NCBI RefSeq assembly: GCF_910594005.1
Contig: NC_057848.1
Location: 55,631,616-55,695,615 of the forward strand
DNA: 64,000 nt
Reading direction: 5' to 3'
From: Cervus elaphus
Lineage: Eukaryota > Chordata > Mammalia > Artiodactyla > Cervidae
The position numbers were made by a program, and so were the translations under genes. Positions 37,801-50,002 of the stretch are shown here, one piece after another (position 1 is the stretch's first letter; each line of letters begins with the position of its first letter). The notes under the pieces were generated by a model that was not told the origin of the DNA, did no database searches, and worked only from the letters and a program-made list of their open reading frames with translations.

Positions 37801-38528
37801 AATCAATGGTTAAAGAAGCAGGCATTGAAAATGAGGAATCCAGTCCATCCTTTAACACGGATCTGCGGCAGGCAATCTGCAAAACTGGGCTTTCTCATTT
37901 TATTTCATTTACTCCTCCCACTAAAGCTGGCTCTGATGTACAGAGGAGGTGCAGCTAACGTCCATTTACTTTTAATTATTCATAACCCACCTACCTATAG
38001 AAAATGTTAAAAATGGTGGTTAGGTTCCCGGCCTATTCACTATAAACCTAACTACTTCTAACTGTAATTTCATTTTGAACTCCAACTAGAAGTCAAGAAA
38101 ATGTCTCTCAGATTCTCACACATTTGGAGGGAGATGGTTATACAGGAATACTTGTAATTACTACTAGGGTATCAGCTTTCTGTACCTGTAGGAGACAGAA
38201 TAAGTCTATTCAGGATTACTCTGCCAGAGTTCTAAATGGAGGAAACAGCAGCCAGCGTATGGGACACAATGCAGAAAACTCAGGCTTGCCTGCACCAGCA
38301 CAATTTGGAAGGCAGACATTGCCTGATGCCCAACTGATTTTCCTCAAAACGTAAACCAAATGCCTTTGGTAAATAACAAATATACAAACTGCACCCTAAG
38401 GGTGAGCACTGCAGTGAGGGGCATTTGAGAAGAACCGACTGGAAAGTACTTAGAAAAACTGCCAATGTAAGAGGTTCTGATTTTGCAAAAGCCTTTCAAG
38501 CAGAAAGGAATTTGGAGAAAACTCAGCT

Positions 38529-40319
38529 TTTTGTTTGTTTCTGGGTTTTTGCTTTATTAATTTTATTGAAGTATGGTTAATTTACAATGTTGTATTTAAT
38601 TTCTGCTATTGAACAAAGTGACTCAGTTACACACATACACACACACATATACATGTATATTCTTTTCCATTATAATTTACCACAGGACACTGAATATAGT
38701 TCCCTGTGCTATATAGGGAACAACCTTGTTTATCCATCTTACATATAATAGTTCACATCTGCTAATCCCAAATTCCCAGTCCTTCCTTCCCCCTTGAATA
38801 CAAGTTGGTTCTCCATCTGTGTCTCTTTTTGTTTCATAGATATGTTCATTTGCACTGTATTAAGACTCCACATATAAGTGACATCATATGGTATTTATCT
38901 TTCTCTTTCTGGCTAAGTGTGTTAATCTCTAGGTCCATTTGTGGCTAATGGCATTGCTTCACTCTTTTTAATGGCTGAGTAATATTTCATTATATATAAA
39001 TACCACAACTTCTTAAACCAAGTCTATTGATGCTCACTTTGCTTCCATGTCTTGGCTATTGTAAATAATGCTGCAATAAACATTGGGGTGCATGTATCTT
39101 TTTAGGAGTTTTTATCTTTTCTGAATATATGCCCAGGAGTAGGTGTGCTGGGTCATATGGTAGCTTATTTTTGTTTTTTTTTTTAGTTTTTTTGAGGAAC
39201 CCTCATACTATTCTCCATAGTAGCTATAACAATTTGCATTCCCAGTAACAGTGTAGGAGGGGGGTTCCCTTTTCTCCACACCCTCTCCAGCATTTACTGT
39301 TTGTAGATTTTTTGATGATGGCCATTCTGACTGGTGTGGGGTGAGACCTCATTGTAATTTTGATTTGCATTTACCCAATAATTAGCAATGTGGACTATCT
39401 TTTCATGTGCCTATTGGCCATCTGTATGTCTTCTTTGAAGAAATGTCTATTTAGGTATTGTGTCCTTTTTTAAAAAAAAATTTGGTTGTTTGGGGATTTT
39501 GTTATTGAATTGTGGGAGCTATTTGTATATTTTGAAAATTTGGCCCCTGTAGGTTGCATCATTTGCAAATACTACATCCCAGTCTGTAGGTTGTCTTTTT
39601 TGTGTGTTTTGTTTATGGTTTCTTTTCCTGTGCAAAAGCTTGTAAATTTGATTAGGTCCCATTTGTTTATTTTTTATTTCTATTGCCTTGGTAGAGTGAC
39701 CTAACAAAGGTACAATTTATGACAATCTTTTGCCTATATTTTCTTATAGGAGTTTTATGGTATCTTGTCATTTTTGTGTATGTTGTAAGAGTGTATTCTA
39801 GCTTCACTGATTTACATGTACTGCCCAACTTTCCCAACACCACTTGAAGACAATCTTTTCCTCATTGTGTATTCTTGCCACCTTTGTTGAAGATTGTCTC
39901 TTAAGTGTGTAGGTTTATTTCTGGGCTCTCTATTCTGTTCCACTGATCTAGATGTCTGTTTTTGTGCCAATACCACACTGTTTTGATAGGTGTAGCTTTG
40001 TATAATTGTCTGAAGTCTGAAAGGGTTTTGCCTCCTACTTTGGGCATTTTCCTCAGAATTCCACTGGCAATTCTGAATCTTTTGTGCTTCCATATAAATT
40101 TTAAGATTATTTGTTCTAGTTCTATGAAAAATTTCATGGGTAATTTGATAGTAATTGCATTAAATCTACAGATCGCTTTTTGACCAGTTTAACAACATTA
40201 ATTTTTTCAATCCAAGAGCATGGAATATCTTTCCAATTCTTTGAATCATCTTGAATTTCTTTTATTAATGTTTTATATTTCTCAGTGTTTAATTCTTTCA
40301 CCTCCTTGGTGAGGCTTAT
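38529..40319 (-). mobile_element. L1 LINE, 5'-truncated (1.79 kb)
   Basis: The minus strand encodes broken pieces of the L1 ORF2 C-terminus (for example FIWKHKRFRIASGILRK and YWHKNRHLDQWNRIESPEIN near 39900-40137), followed by the 3'UTR. Frames are shifted and stopped, so it is inactive. Flanks share a near-perfect 12-bp duplication: GAAAACTCAGCT at 38517-38528 and GAAAACTTAGCT at 40320-40331. It runs in the same orientation as GPC4. Confidence 0.92.
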
Positions 40320-40439
40320 GAAAACTTAGCTCTTGACAAGCAGTTTTAAAGAAGTGAATTTTAAAAACTTCCAAATACTTGATACTATCTGAGTCTTTCA
40401 TTCTGCAGGTCTATGGTAGTCTGGGGATAAGAAGACTGA

Positions 40440-40560
40440 TACAGGGAGTTGGAAATATGGGTTTGAGTCTCAGCCCTACTTGATTCACTGTAAGCTTGAG
40501 GGAAAGTCACTTGCCCACTGGAGGCTGAGCCCTTTGTAAAGAGGGAAGCATTGTGAATAC
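40440..40560 (+). repeat. MIR SINE relic
   Basis: GGGTTTGAGTCTCAGCCCTACTTG, GAGGGAAAGTCACTTGCCCACTGGAGGCTGAGCC, and TTTGTAAAGAGGG follow the MIR core in sense direction. It is diverged and partial. Confidence 0.6.
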
Positions 40561-40959
40561 AGTGGAATAATAAAACCAAGACAGAAATGAAGAACATCTA
40601 TTATACTGATAAGCTACTAAAGTTCTCCAGGAAGAGGCTTCATTGATGACTTGTACTTTGTGAGGGAGAGGGCCTAGAAGAGGGGCATCTTCTTTCTTCC
40701 AGGTATTACAGGGAAATTTCTTATTGGAAGTGGAATTTAGGGGAATAAAGATAGCCAGAAGAGAGAGCATTATCAATTAGAAGTTGAGTGGCATGCATAA
40801 GTGACAGGGAACTGATGACAAGTAAGTACAGACATTTATTTATCTAAAGGGCCTTCAGAAGCAAAGCCTTGTCTTAGGCCAGACATGATGACGAGATGTA
40901 ATGTGGTGCTCCGGCTGGGATCCTGGACCAGAAAAAAAAAAAAACATTAGGGGAAAACA

Positions 40960-41461
40960 CACAAAGGAAATCACACAAAGACTTACATGCAAATGTTAAT
41001 AGCATTATTCATAATAGCCAAATGTCCAACAATGGATGGATAAACACAATGGGATGTATCTGAACAATGAAATATTATTCAGCCATAAGAAGGAAAGAAG
41101 TTCTGAAATGTGTTCCAATATGGTGAACTCTTGAAAATACTATATTAAGTGAGTGAGCCACTTGCAAAAGTCCATATATTCTATGATGCCATTTATGTGA
41201 AATGTCCAGCCTAGGTCAATCTATAGAGACAGAAAGTGGTTGCCTGGAGCTGAGGGAGGAGGGTGATGGTCAGGGGTGAGAAGTAAGGAAGGGGTTAAAG
41301 CTTAAAGGTATGATTTCTCTCTGGGATAATGAAAATGTTCTAATTGATGTTGGTGATAAACACACAATTCTGTGAGTATATTAAAAGCCACTGTATACTT
41401 TAAATGGGTGAATTGTTTGGGTTATAAATCGTATCTCAATGAAACCATTAATTTAAAAAAT
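40960..41461 (+). mobile_element. Old L1 3'-end fragment
   Basis: GCATTATTCATAATAGCCAAATG, ATGAAATATTATTCAGCCATAAGAAGG, AAGTGGTTGCCTGGAGCTGAGGG, and GTATACTTTAAATGGGTGAATTG are the classic end of L1M-type elements. Confidence 0.8.
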
Positions 41462-43624
41462 GTACTGGTTGTTAATAATGCATCAATATTGGTTTGTCAA
41501 TTGTGTCAAGGTACCACAGAAACATATGATGTTAATAATGGGAGAAACTGGATGTGGGGTACAGGAAAACTCTGGGCTCTATCTTCCCAAATTCTGTAAA
41601 TCTAACACTTCCAGGATAAAGATTTTTTCTTTCTTTTTAAAAAGCAAGCTTCAGATTTCAAAGTAAAAAGGATAAATATGTGGGGGAGTTGCCTTTCATC
41701 AATATTACATCAAACACTTGATTTAATCCTAATATTGGGGAATCACATCAAGCTATTATTTGCTGGGGTAATTTTCCTAATCCCTCAATTGCTACTTTAC
41801 TCTTTTCCTAATTTTTATTTGTTCTGAAGTAAACAATTCCTAGCCATTGGTCTCAAGGGTTGCCAAAATAGTTTCTGTTCACTTTCTCAATCTAAATTCA
41901 TGGAGCCACAAAGTGAGCTAAAACACAGGTTGCTGTATAACTCCAGCCCCTCCAGGTTACCTAAGAACCCCAGGAGGAATATACAATGCTCTGCTTCATG
42001 GGAACAAAGAAACAAAATCTCTAAAGGTTTTAATAATCCCAGGGGGGTGAGGGAATGTATATATTAATCCATCCTTCCTCCCTTGCAAAGCAGCAGTGAA
42101 ATGACTGAAAGTAGAGTGCTCTGCACATCCAAAGCCTGAAGTCACTTGACCTAAACCTTAATAATAAAGCACATAAATTATAGTCATTATGGAGATGTAT
42201 GATTTGAGATCGCCTACCAATCAGTAGGAGAAATGCAGCTAGTGAGCATTTTGAAAAACCTTGCCAAAATATAGCTCTGGAGGGCTTAGCTGCCAATTAT
42301 TTTTAGGTCCACTAATCCTGCAAGGTTCTCTAGCAGGCCAATCAGAAACACATACATTTCAAACGTCAGTTTTATTATATTTTTCTAAGAATACTTCATG
42401 TAAGTGTAGCTGGAAGAGTTAGGGTTGCTACTTTCAAACTCCACACTTCATTTCAGGGAGCTTGCAACAGCTTTAAAACCCACTCCAGATTGAAATCAAG
42501 CAGGGCTTTATATTGCTTTATACTGATAAGCAAATTATGAACCTAAGTTTTTATCCGACAATCTTAAAACCCCATTTTAACTGTACCAAAGGTTTACTAA
42601 AGTAAGGCACATCAACCAAACTGAGTGAATGGCCTGAAATGCATACTTTGACCTTATGTTACCATTACTTTAGAGCAGCCAGAATGACTGCATCTATTTT
42701 GCACATTTCCAACCACTTCATCCAGATCTAGGACTCAACAGGAATAATAAGACTGGCAATTAACCCAAATCTCTTCAACAATTCTGAGGATCCAGTAAAT
42801 ACCACATAAGCAGTCGTTTCTAATAAAAGGCTCACTGAAAGATATTGGGGATCTTGGATCAGGGGAGGGGGAGCAGGAGGCAGGAAAAGAAGGTCTCTTA
42901 CTTGTTTTGCAAGTAACAAAGAACTTTCATGTCAATGAGTCAGGTAGCATCATTTCAGAGTTTCTTGCAAATACTAATCTATGATTTCCATTGGGCTCAT
43001 CATTTAACAGAAAGCTTGAGACCAAATATGCCTATTTCATATTCAACTACAAATAAAAGGTAGCCTAGAGAGGAAACACTACTGGCTAGAACATTTTTTT
43101 CTTTGGTGCCCAATGGTACTTCTTTCTGGAACCTATGTACCCACGCTGTGTGTCCGAATTCCTGGTAGACCAAGGCCTTGGGAAGGCCATTTCTAAGACA
43201 GTTCAAAGGTCTCAGACATCTCTAAGACCAGGCTCAGAGGAGTCTCAGGATGGGGCGATGCTGGCCACCAGCATCTTGTCCTTCCTCTGCACCCCTAGTG
43301 TAAGTCTTAAGATGGTCTCTGTGAAGTCTCCTGCAGGCAAGCACATCAGACCTCAGAGAAAGGCAAGGGAGAAGGCATCCTCAGAAAAAACACTATGTTC
43401 CTTTCCCCCTCCTCCCAGGGGCTGATTGAACACCACACTTCTAATAGGGAGCGATTTTCCTTATTATTTCCCACTCATCTCTAAAGAATCCCCCGAGAGC
43501 CTCATTCTAAGATAATCTGCCACAGCCATTGAGGTTTCACAGCAAGATTAGAAAGGGTCAACATCTGGGTACCAACTTTATTCCATGTGTAGGAGAAAAA
43601 TGCAGTCGGTGAGCATATCTTATA

Positions 43625-44190
43625 TGGTGGGATCTAAAAAGAAATTATACAAATGAACTTACTTACAAAACAGAAAGAGACTCAGAGACTGAATTTATGG
43701 TTGCTGGTGGGAAAGATGGGGGCAATGGATAGTTAGGGAGTTTGGGATGGACAGGTACACACTGCTATATGTAAAATGGATAACCAACAATCACCTACTG
43801 TATAGCACATGAACTCTGCTCAATGTTATGTGGCAGCCTGGATGGGAAGGGGGTTTGGGGGAGAATGGATACATGTATATATATGGCTGAGTCCCTTCAC
43901 TGTTCACTATCACAACACCGTTTGTTGATCGTGCTAAGTCGCTTCAGTCATATACGACTCTGTGAGACACTATGGACTGTGTAGCCTGCCAGGCTCCTCT
44001 GTCCATGGGATTCTCCAGGCAAGAATACTGGAGTGGGCTGCCACGCACTCCTCCAGGGATCTTCTGGACCCAGGACTGAACCCGTGTCTCTTTTGTCTCC
44101 TGCACTGGCAGGTGGATTCTTTACCACTACAGCCCCCTGGGAAACCCTGATCAGCTATGCCCGGATACAAAATTAACAGTTTATTTTAAA
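43625..44190 (+). mobile_element. L1 3'-end fragment with nested SINE
   Basis: GGTGGGATCTAAAAAGAAATTATACAAATG through TGCTATATGTAAAATGGATAACC and CAACACCGTTTGTTGATC, then, after the SINE, CAGCTATGCCCGGATACAAAATTAAC. The two halves join into one L1 3' end. Confidence 0.85.
43931..44147 (-). mobile_element. BovA SINE nested in L1
   Basis: Reverse-complement BovA (GTGCTAAGTCGCTTCAGTC to CCCTGGGAAACCC). It splits the L1 end, with the short duplication TGATC at 43926-43930 and 44148-44152. Confidence 0.9.
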
Positions 44191-44647
44191 AAATGTAGTT
44201 GGTGGGGAGGCTTATCAATACCAGACACTTGATCTAATACAAATATTAATACCTTTTGTTTTATAGACATGTCACAGGTCGTGTGGGTCATGAATATTTT
44301 TAACATATTTTCTCTTTTTTTCCATGCTTCTTTTCAGCTTGGGTAACTAGAAAAATAAAAACCCTCCTAAGCTTCTCTTTACTCACCCCTTTTCAAGACA
44401 TACCTAAAATTCCTCTCTCCAGAATAGTGTGCAAATAGGTTTTCAGTAAATCTACTTTCTAGTGAAAATATACCTAAAGAACAACATAGTCATTCATTAG
44501 GAATTCTCCCAAAGATATTTCTCCAAATGGCTATTTAGAATGCTTTTACTTTGAATGATAACAAGGTTCACTGACTCACATAAAGAAAAATGATTCTCTA
44601 ACAACAGATTTCAAGCCACATGAACCAGTCTTTAAAATTCTAGCCAG

Positions 44648-44756
44648 GAGACTTTCCCCAGTGAAGGGGGGCCAGGTTCAATCCCTGGCCAGGAAAATTG
44701 ATCCCACATGCCACAACTAAGACCTGATGCAGGCAAATAAATAAATAAATACATTA
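44648..44756 (+). mobile_element. CHR-2-type SINE, truncated, with (AAAT)n tail
   Basis: GCCAGGTTCAATCCCTGGCCAGG, GATCCCACATGCCACAACTAAGACC, and an AAATAAATAAATAAAT tail. The duplication AAAATTCTAGCCAG / AAAATTCCAGCCAG (13 of 14) lies at 44634-44647 and 44757-44770. Confidence 0.85.
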
Positions 44757-44877
44757 AAAATTCCAGCCAGATATCAATGAAATAGATTAGTTTGCACTTC
44801 ATTACAACCCTTAAAATCCACTTTCACAAAATTCTTGTTAAGGGTCACAGTAAGTTACAGGTTACCCTAATACAGAA

Positions 44878-45228
44878 TTGTTTCAAACTGTGGTACTGGA
44901 GAGTCTCTTGGACAGCAAGGAGATCAAACCCATCAATGCTAAAGGAAATCAACCCTGAATGTTCATTGGAAAGACTGATGCTGAAGCTCCAATACTTTGG
45001 CTACCTGGTATGAAGAGCCAACTCACTGGAAAAGACCCTGATGCTGGAAAAGATTGAGGGCAGGAGGAGAAGGGGCTGACAGAGGATGAGATGGTTGAAT
45101 AGCAACACCAACTCAACAGACATGAGTTTGAGCAAGCTCCAGGAGATGGTGACGGACAGGGAAGCTTGGCAAGCTGCAGTCCATGGGGTCGCAAAGAGTC
45201 AGACATGCCTGAGAGACTGAAGAACACT
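44878..45228 (+). mobile_element. BovB (RTE) LINE 3' fragment
   Basis: Aligns by eye with the end of the BovB element at 49262-50002: CTGTGGTACTGGAGAGTCTC, ACTCACTGGAAAAGACCCTGATGCTGG, GGCAGGAGGAGAAGGGGCTGACAGAGGATGAGATGG, and CATGGGGTCGCAAAGAGTCAGAC. Small indels break the reading frame. Confidence 0.9.
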
Positions 45229-48200
45229 ACAGATCTGCATGTAAGGGCTCTTGGTCTCCATTCCCATGGACATGGGCACAGACCACAGTTCAATAGGGGT
45301 TCATTTTTATAACATGAGAGAAAAACTCAGCCTTAGCACATCTTAGCACAGGCAGATGGAAGAAAGGCAGAGCCCTTGTTTTGAGGGTTTCCCCAACCCT
45401 CAAAGAAAACCCTCCTCTTCACCATTATCTAGTATCCTCACACCTGGGCCTGCCACGCCTGGGACAGTCCCCTAGAATTCATTCCCATTTTGTTGCCAAA
45501 AGTAAAGTACACTTCCTTTCCTAGGCCATTTACTAAAGTTTTAAGCAAAATTTTCTTCATCCTAATTTTGGAGAGAATGCCACTTTAATGTAGCTATACA
45601 CAGACTTGACTTATTATCCCTAGCCCTCTGCATCCTGCCTCTAAGCCAATCGTAGTACTTGGTGAAACAGTCCCACAATTCTATGGTGATACCAGTTATT
45701 TTACATTGCCTTGGCTTGGTGCAATCCCAGGAGAAGCTTTTTGAAAGCCTAGATAGATCAAGTTCACTGGTTTCCCTTCCTCCACATATGCTTTAGTCTC
45801 TGGGAAAACACAAGGTCATTAGTCAAGCAGAGACTCCGCTTATAGAAATGATCTTGGCCTTCCTAGGAGATTAAATTTGCTTAACTTTCCATGGTCCCAT
45901 TCTTTATTATATCATCTACCTGCCTGTCTTTATAAGTGAGGCATCCCAGGTCTAACTGGGATTTATTTTAATGGTCATCTCCCTATTTATTCTAATGGCT
46001 GTCTCCTTGACACCAACCAACTCCCCAATCTCACCTTTCAGAATCTCTCCTTTGGGCTCAGACCTGTTGATTAATTATATTTTATTTGTTCATTAGAATT
46101 AGAAAATTCAGTATATTTACTACTTCAACCAGTCCACCTCAAGAGACTATCTGGAAATGAAACCCTGTCCTAAAATTTTTCCCAAGTCTATATCAAAGGA
46201 TTGATTCACTTCTCCAAAACTAACCTTTGGCCCAATTTGGCAGCACAAAAAATTGGGGGCGCTTAATCTAGTATTTTTACCTGGTGTGTCTTACATGACA
46301 GACACCATTCCTCAGTGCAGAAGGCAAAATGCTTGGGGCTCCACCCTCTTGAAAATGACAAGATAATCTGACGTGGACTTTATTGTTGTTCTATAGGCTT
46401 TTTCTCTCTCCCTCTTACTATATATTCTGAATTACTCCACTCCTCCATCCCCTCCCCAAAAGATCTCTCTCTGCGGTCTCCTGATCTTATCTAGAAACAA
46501 CTCAAGTTCAAAAGACAGGAGAAGAGGTGATTCTATCCCAGGTAAATCCACCACAACTCATGCATCTTACACTGAGGCTTCAAGAGATGTGCCTTATAGT
46601 AGGTCCTTTTGACAAGCTGGGAGAGAGTTACATATTCATATATAATACCTTGCCAGATACGCTGTGGCCATTTTTTGAGTCCTCAGCAGTAACAGAATAT
46701 ATTAGTTTAGACTCAAAGCAAAATCTTACAATGAGCAAATTCCTTAAGGATCTATTTCTGCTGCCTTTCTTGGTCAATAAAGCAAAATCCACAAAGGAAA
46801 AGCTTCACACAAATGCTTTAGCTATTCGGCTTGCCAAATCAGGTCACTAACCACTCAAATTAATTTTAAAACCCCATCTTGCAGACAATGTTCATGCTTT
46901 GATTTTTGAGAAGTCTGTGAATCTAAACCTGATCCCTTGATGATGAACTTTCCTAACCTTAATATCCAATAGTCAATAAATCACTGGTGTGACACCCCAT
47001 TCAATTTTTGCTGCTGTGGTCTCAGGAGAGGAGCTTCTATGCCCTCAAGTGACTGACACACCAAACAGCAAAGGAACTGAGATAGTATACAATTCCTTTC
47101 TACCATGCTAGGAAAAAATCCCTGTTTGTTCTGGGCTCTGAAACTCCAATAAAAAGGTACTTAAATGTAAAGTATCAGTTAGGAAATTCTTCGGCTGGGC
47201 TGCCATGCCAGTCACCTACCATTTTCCTCTGGTTTAAGTATCACAGAGAAGGGAAAAGTAAGGGCAGATCTTGGGCACTAAATTAACGGATTAATGTGAT
47301 TACTTATTTATGACACAAACACAAATTTACAGAAGAAGATGGAAAAGTGATTGCCCTTGCCAGCAAGTGACAAGGAAAAGAGAAAAGCCAGTTGTTTGCT
47401 GTGTTCAAGTCCCCACAGGCCTATTCAATTCCTGACCATCCTCAGATATAGGCCTGCCAGATCCAGGGCCACAGAGATAGATATGAATGTTCCAGAAAGC
47501 AACTAGTACATTGGAGGTGATCTGGCCCTGTTTCCTGCAGAACTGTCAGAAAACTAGGTATAAAGGGGTTTCCTGTTCCATTTTTTGCTTTGGGTGGGGA
47601 TGAAAGGAGAGAGGCCATTCTGGTTTGAGCCTCAAAGAAGACAGGAAGGTTCCTGCCCTAGAGCTGCCATTGGAGACACTAAAGAACAGTCACAGGACCT
47701 AAGAGAGCCACCAGACCATGAGAATCTGAATCTGGCCAGGACACAGTCTGGAGGCCTGATGTTCACAAATTCAAGGCATCAAACAGCTTTCCACAGCCTG
47801 GAGCAATGGGAGAGTAAGCATCTGTTTCATTATTTCAATATCCAACTTGTTTTCCATAAATCTTTGGGGCCATTGGCCAACTACTCCTTCATAAAGCAAT
47901 TGATCTGGTCAAATATCTGATCCCAAAGAAGTTCCAACTACTCCTCCAGTCTGAGAAGGTGACCCATCCGTAAAGGGGGATGGGGGAGGTGCTGGTGGCA
48001 GGGGTAGGGGAGAGAGAGACAGCAAAAACTAAAGAGAAATGGGTCCAGGGAAAAAAAAGGAAACTGGTATAGGACCCAAGGCTGAGTACTGGGAGGGCCA
48101 CCCAAAGCTGATGCTAGCACCAGGGCCCCAAGTTCACGGTAACCCCCATCAAGCAGAGGGACATGTTTTTCTCTTTAGTTTCCATTACACAGAGTCTGCA

Positions 48201-48884
48201 GATGGCATACTGCATTACTACTGCAATTACTGACTATAATTATTGTGAAAAGTCTTTGAAGTGATAGCAAAATTATTAAAATGGCCCCTCTTAGAAAAGA
48301 AGGGCAATAAATACAGTCTCCTTTGCAAAATTCAAGGACCCAGTTTCATACTGGGACTTTCTGCCAGAAAAGAGTATGTCACTTTAATATACTTGTTTTC
48401 GGCTCCTCTCCTTGAAGATGTTTTATCCTATGTGAAAAACGAACAATGGTACGTGGTTCTTAAAGGTACTTCAAAGGAAAATAAAACTAAAGTAACCTTC
48501 TCCTTGCAGACACACATATATTTGTGCAAGTTTGTAGTTTTTCCAGATCCCACAGTAACCCAAGAGAGGCAATTTTTTAAACTGTCTTTGAGGATGAAAA
48601 CAAATGCCAAGTGTTATTAAATGTCCATCTCTTTTAAAGATAACAGTGTGCTTATCTGTTTGAATTAGAAAACATTTTAGTGTACTTAAATGAGTATTGG
48701 TAACTAGCAATAATGAATAGAAAATAGCTTTCTTTGTCCCTTTTCATAGAACCATAAATTGTGCACTTGAAAAATTGTATTTTTATTTTTCACTTGAAAA
48801 ATAAAATCTATTTAATCTTACGTTCTAACTCTGAGTCAAGGTAGCATGATCCCAAACTACAGCCAATGTTACAGGAGCATATGC

Positions 48885-49148
48885 ATTGTTGTTCATTCGC
48901 TCAGTCATGTCCGATTCTTTGTGACCCCATGGACTGCAGCACGCCAGGCTTCCCTATCCTTCACCATCTCCCAGAGCTTGCTCAAACTCATGTCCATTGA
49001 GTCGGTGATGCTATCCAACCATCTCATCCTCTGTTGCCCCCTCCTCTCCTGCCCTCAATCTTTCCCAGCATCAGGGTCTTTGCCAATGGGTCAGCTCTTC
49101 ACATCAGGTGGCCAAAGGATTGGAGCTTCAGTTTTTGCATTACCACAG
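48885..49148 (-). mobile_element. BovB LINE 3' end
   Basis: The plus strand is the complement of the BovB 3' end (TCAGTCATGTCCGATTCTTTG, CACCATCTCCCAGAGCTTGC, GAGTCGGTGATGCTATCCAACCATCTCATCC, GGCCAAAGGATTGGAGCTTCAG). It lies head to head with the BovB starting at about 49262. Confidence 0.9.
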
Positions 49149-49261
49149 TTCAAGATTTTCAATCATATTCTGGAATCGGTTTCAATGTAGTGAGGAAAGG
49201 CCATTTCAAAAGCTGAAGCCCACTCAATGTCCAGCAACTATTTATATAATATTTACATTGT

Positions 49262-50002
49262 GTTAACTAAAGAGCCTCTTGATGAAAGTGAAAGAGGAGA
49301 GTGAAAAAGTTGGCTTAAAGCTCAACATTCAGAAAACTAAGATCATGGCATCCAGTCCCATCAGTTCATGGGAAATAGATGGGGAAACAGTGGAAACAGT
49401 GGCTGACTTTATTTTTCTGGGCTCCAAAATCACTGCAGATGGTGACTGCAGCCATGAAATTAAACGACACTTACTCCTTGGAAGGAAAGTTATGACCAAC
49501 CTAGACAGCATATTAAAAAGCAAAGACATTACTTTGCCAACAAAGGTCCGTCTGGTCAAGGCTATGGTTTTTCCAGTGGTCTTGTATGGATGTGAGAGTT
49601 GGACTATAAAGAAAGCTGAGTGCCGAAGAATTGATGCTTTTGAACTGTGGTGTTGGAGAAGACTCTTGAGAGTCCCTTGGACTGCAAGGAGATCCAACCA
49701 GTCCATCCTAAAGGAGATCAGTACTGGGTGTTCATTTGAAGGACTGATGTTGAAGCTGAAACTCCAATACTTTGGCCCCCTGATGCGAAGAGCTGACTCA
49801 CTGGAAAAGACCCCGATGCTGGGAGAGATTGAGGGCAGGAGGAGAAGGGGACGACAGAGGATGAGATGGCTGGATGGCATCACTGACTCGATGGACATGG
49901 GTTTGGGTGGACTCTGGGAGTTGGTGACGGACAGGGAGGCCTGGTGTGCTGCAGTTCATGGGGTCGCAAAGAGTCAGACAAAACTGAGCGACTGAACTGA
50001 AT
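49262..50002 (+). mobile_element. BovB (RTE) LINE with intact C-terminal RT frame
   Basis: An uninterrupted frame (49279-49995, about 239 codons to a TGA) encodes the C-terminal region of BovB reverse transcriptase. It starts near KVKEESEKVGLKLNIQKTKI and passes through VLYGCESWTIKK, RRLLRVPWTARRSNQSILKE and RRRGRQRMRWLDGI, ending VAKSQTKLSD. The catalytic palm with its metal-binding residues and the endonuclease lie upstream and are absent, so the copy cannot move by itself. The open frame suggests recent insertion. It is antisense to GPC4 and not a host gene. Confidence 0.93.

Noticed and set aside
43135..43425. A 96-codon plus-strand frame in intron 1
   Set aside because: No recognisable domain, no splice signals in frame, no conserved pattern. 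This length is expected by chance in GC-richer intron.
47585..47920. A 111-codon plus-strand frame in intron 1
   Set aside because: Composition looks random and no homology or start context could be recognised. Not supported as a gene.
49329..49898. A 189-codon frame on the minus strand at 49 kb
   Set aside because: It is the antisense shadow of the BovB reverse-transcriptase frame and has no independent support.
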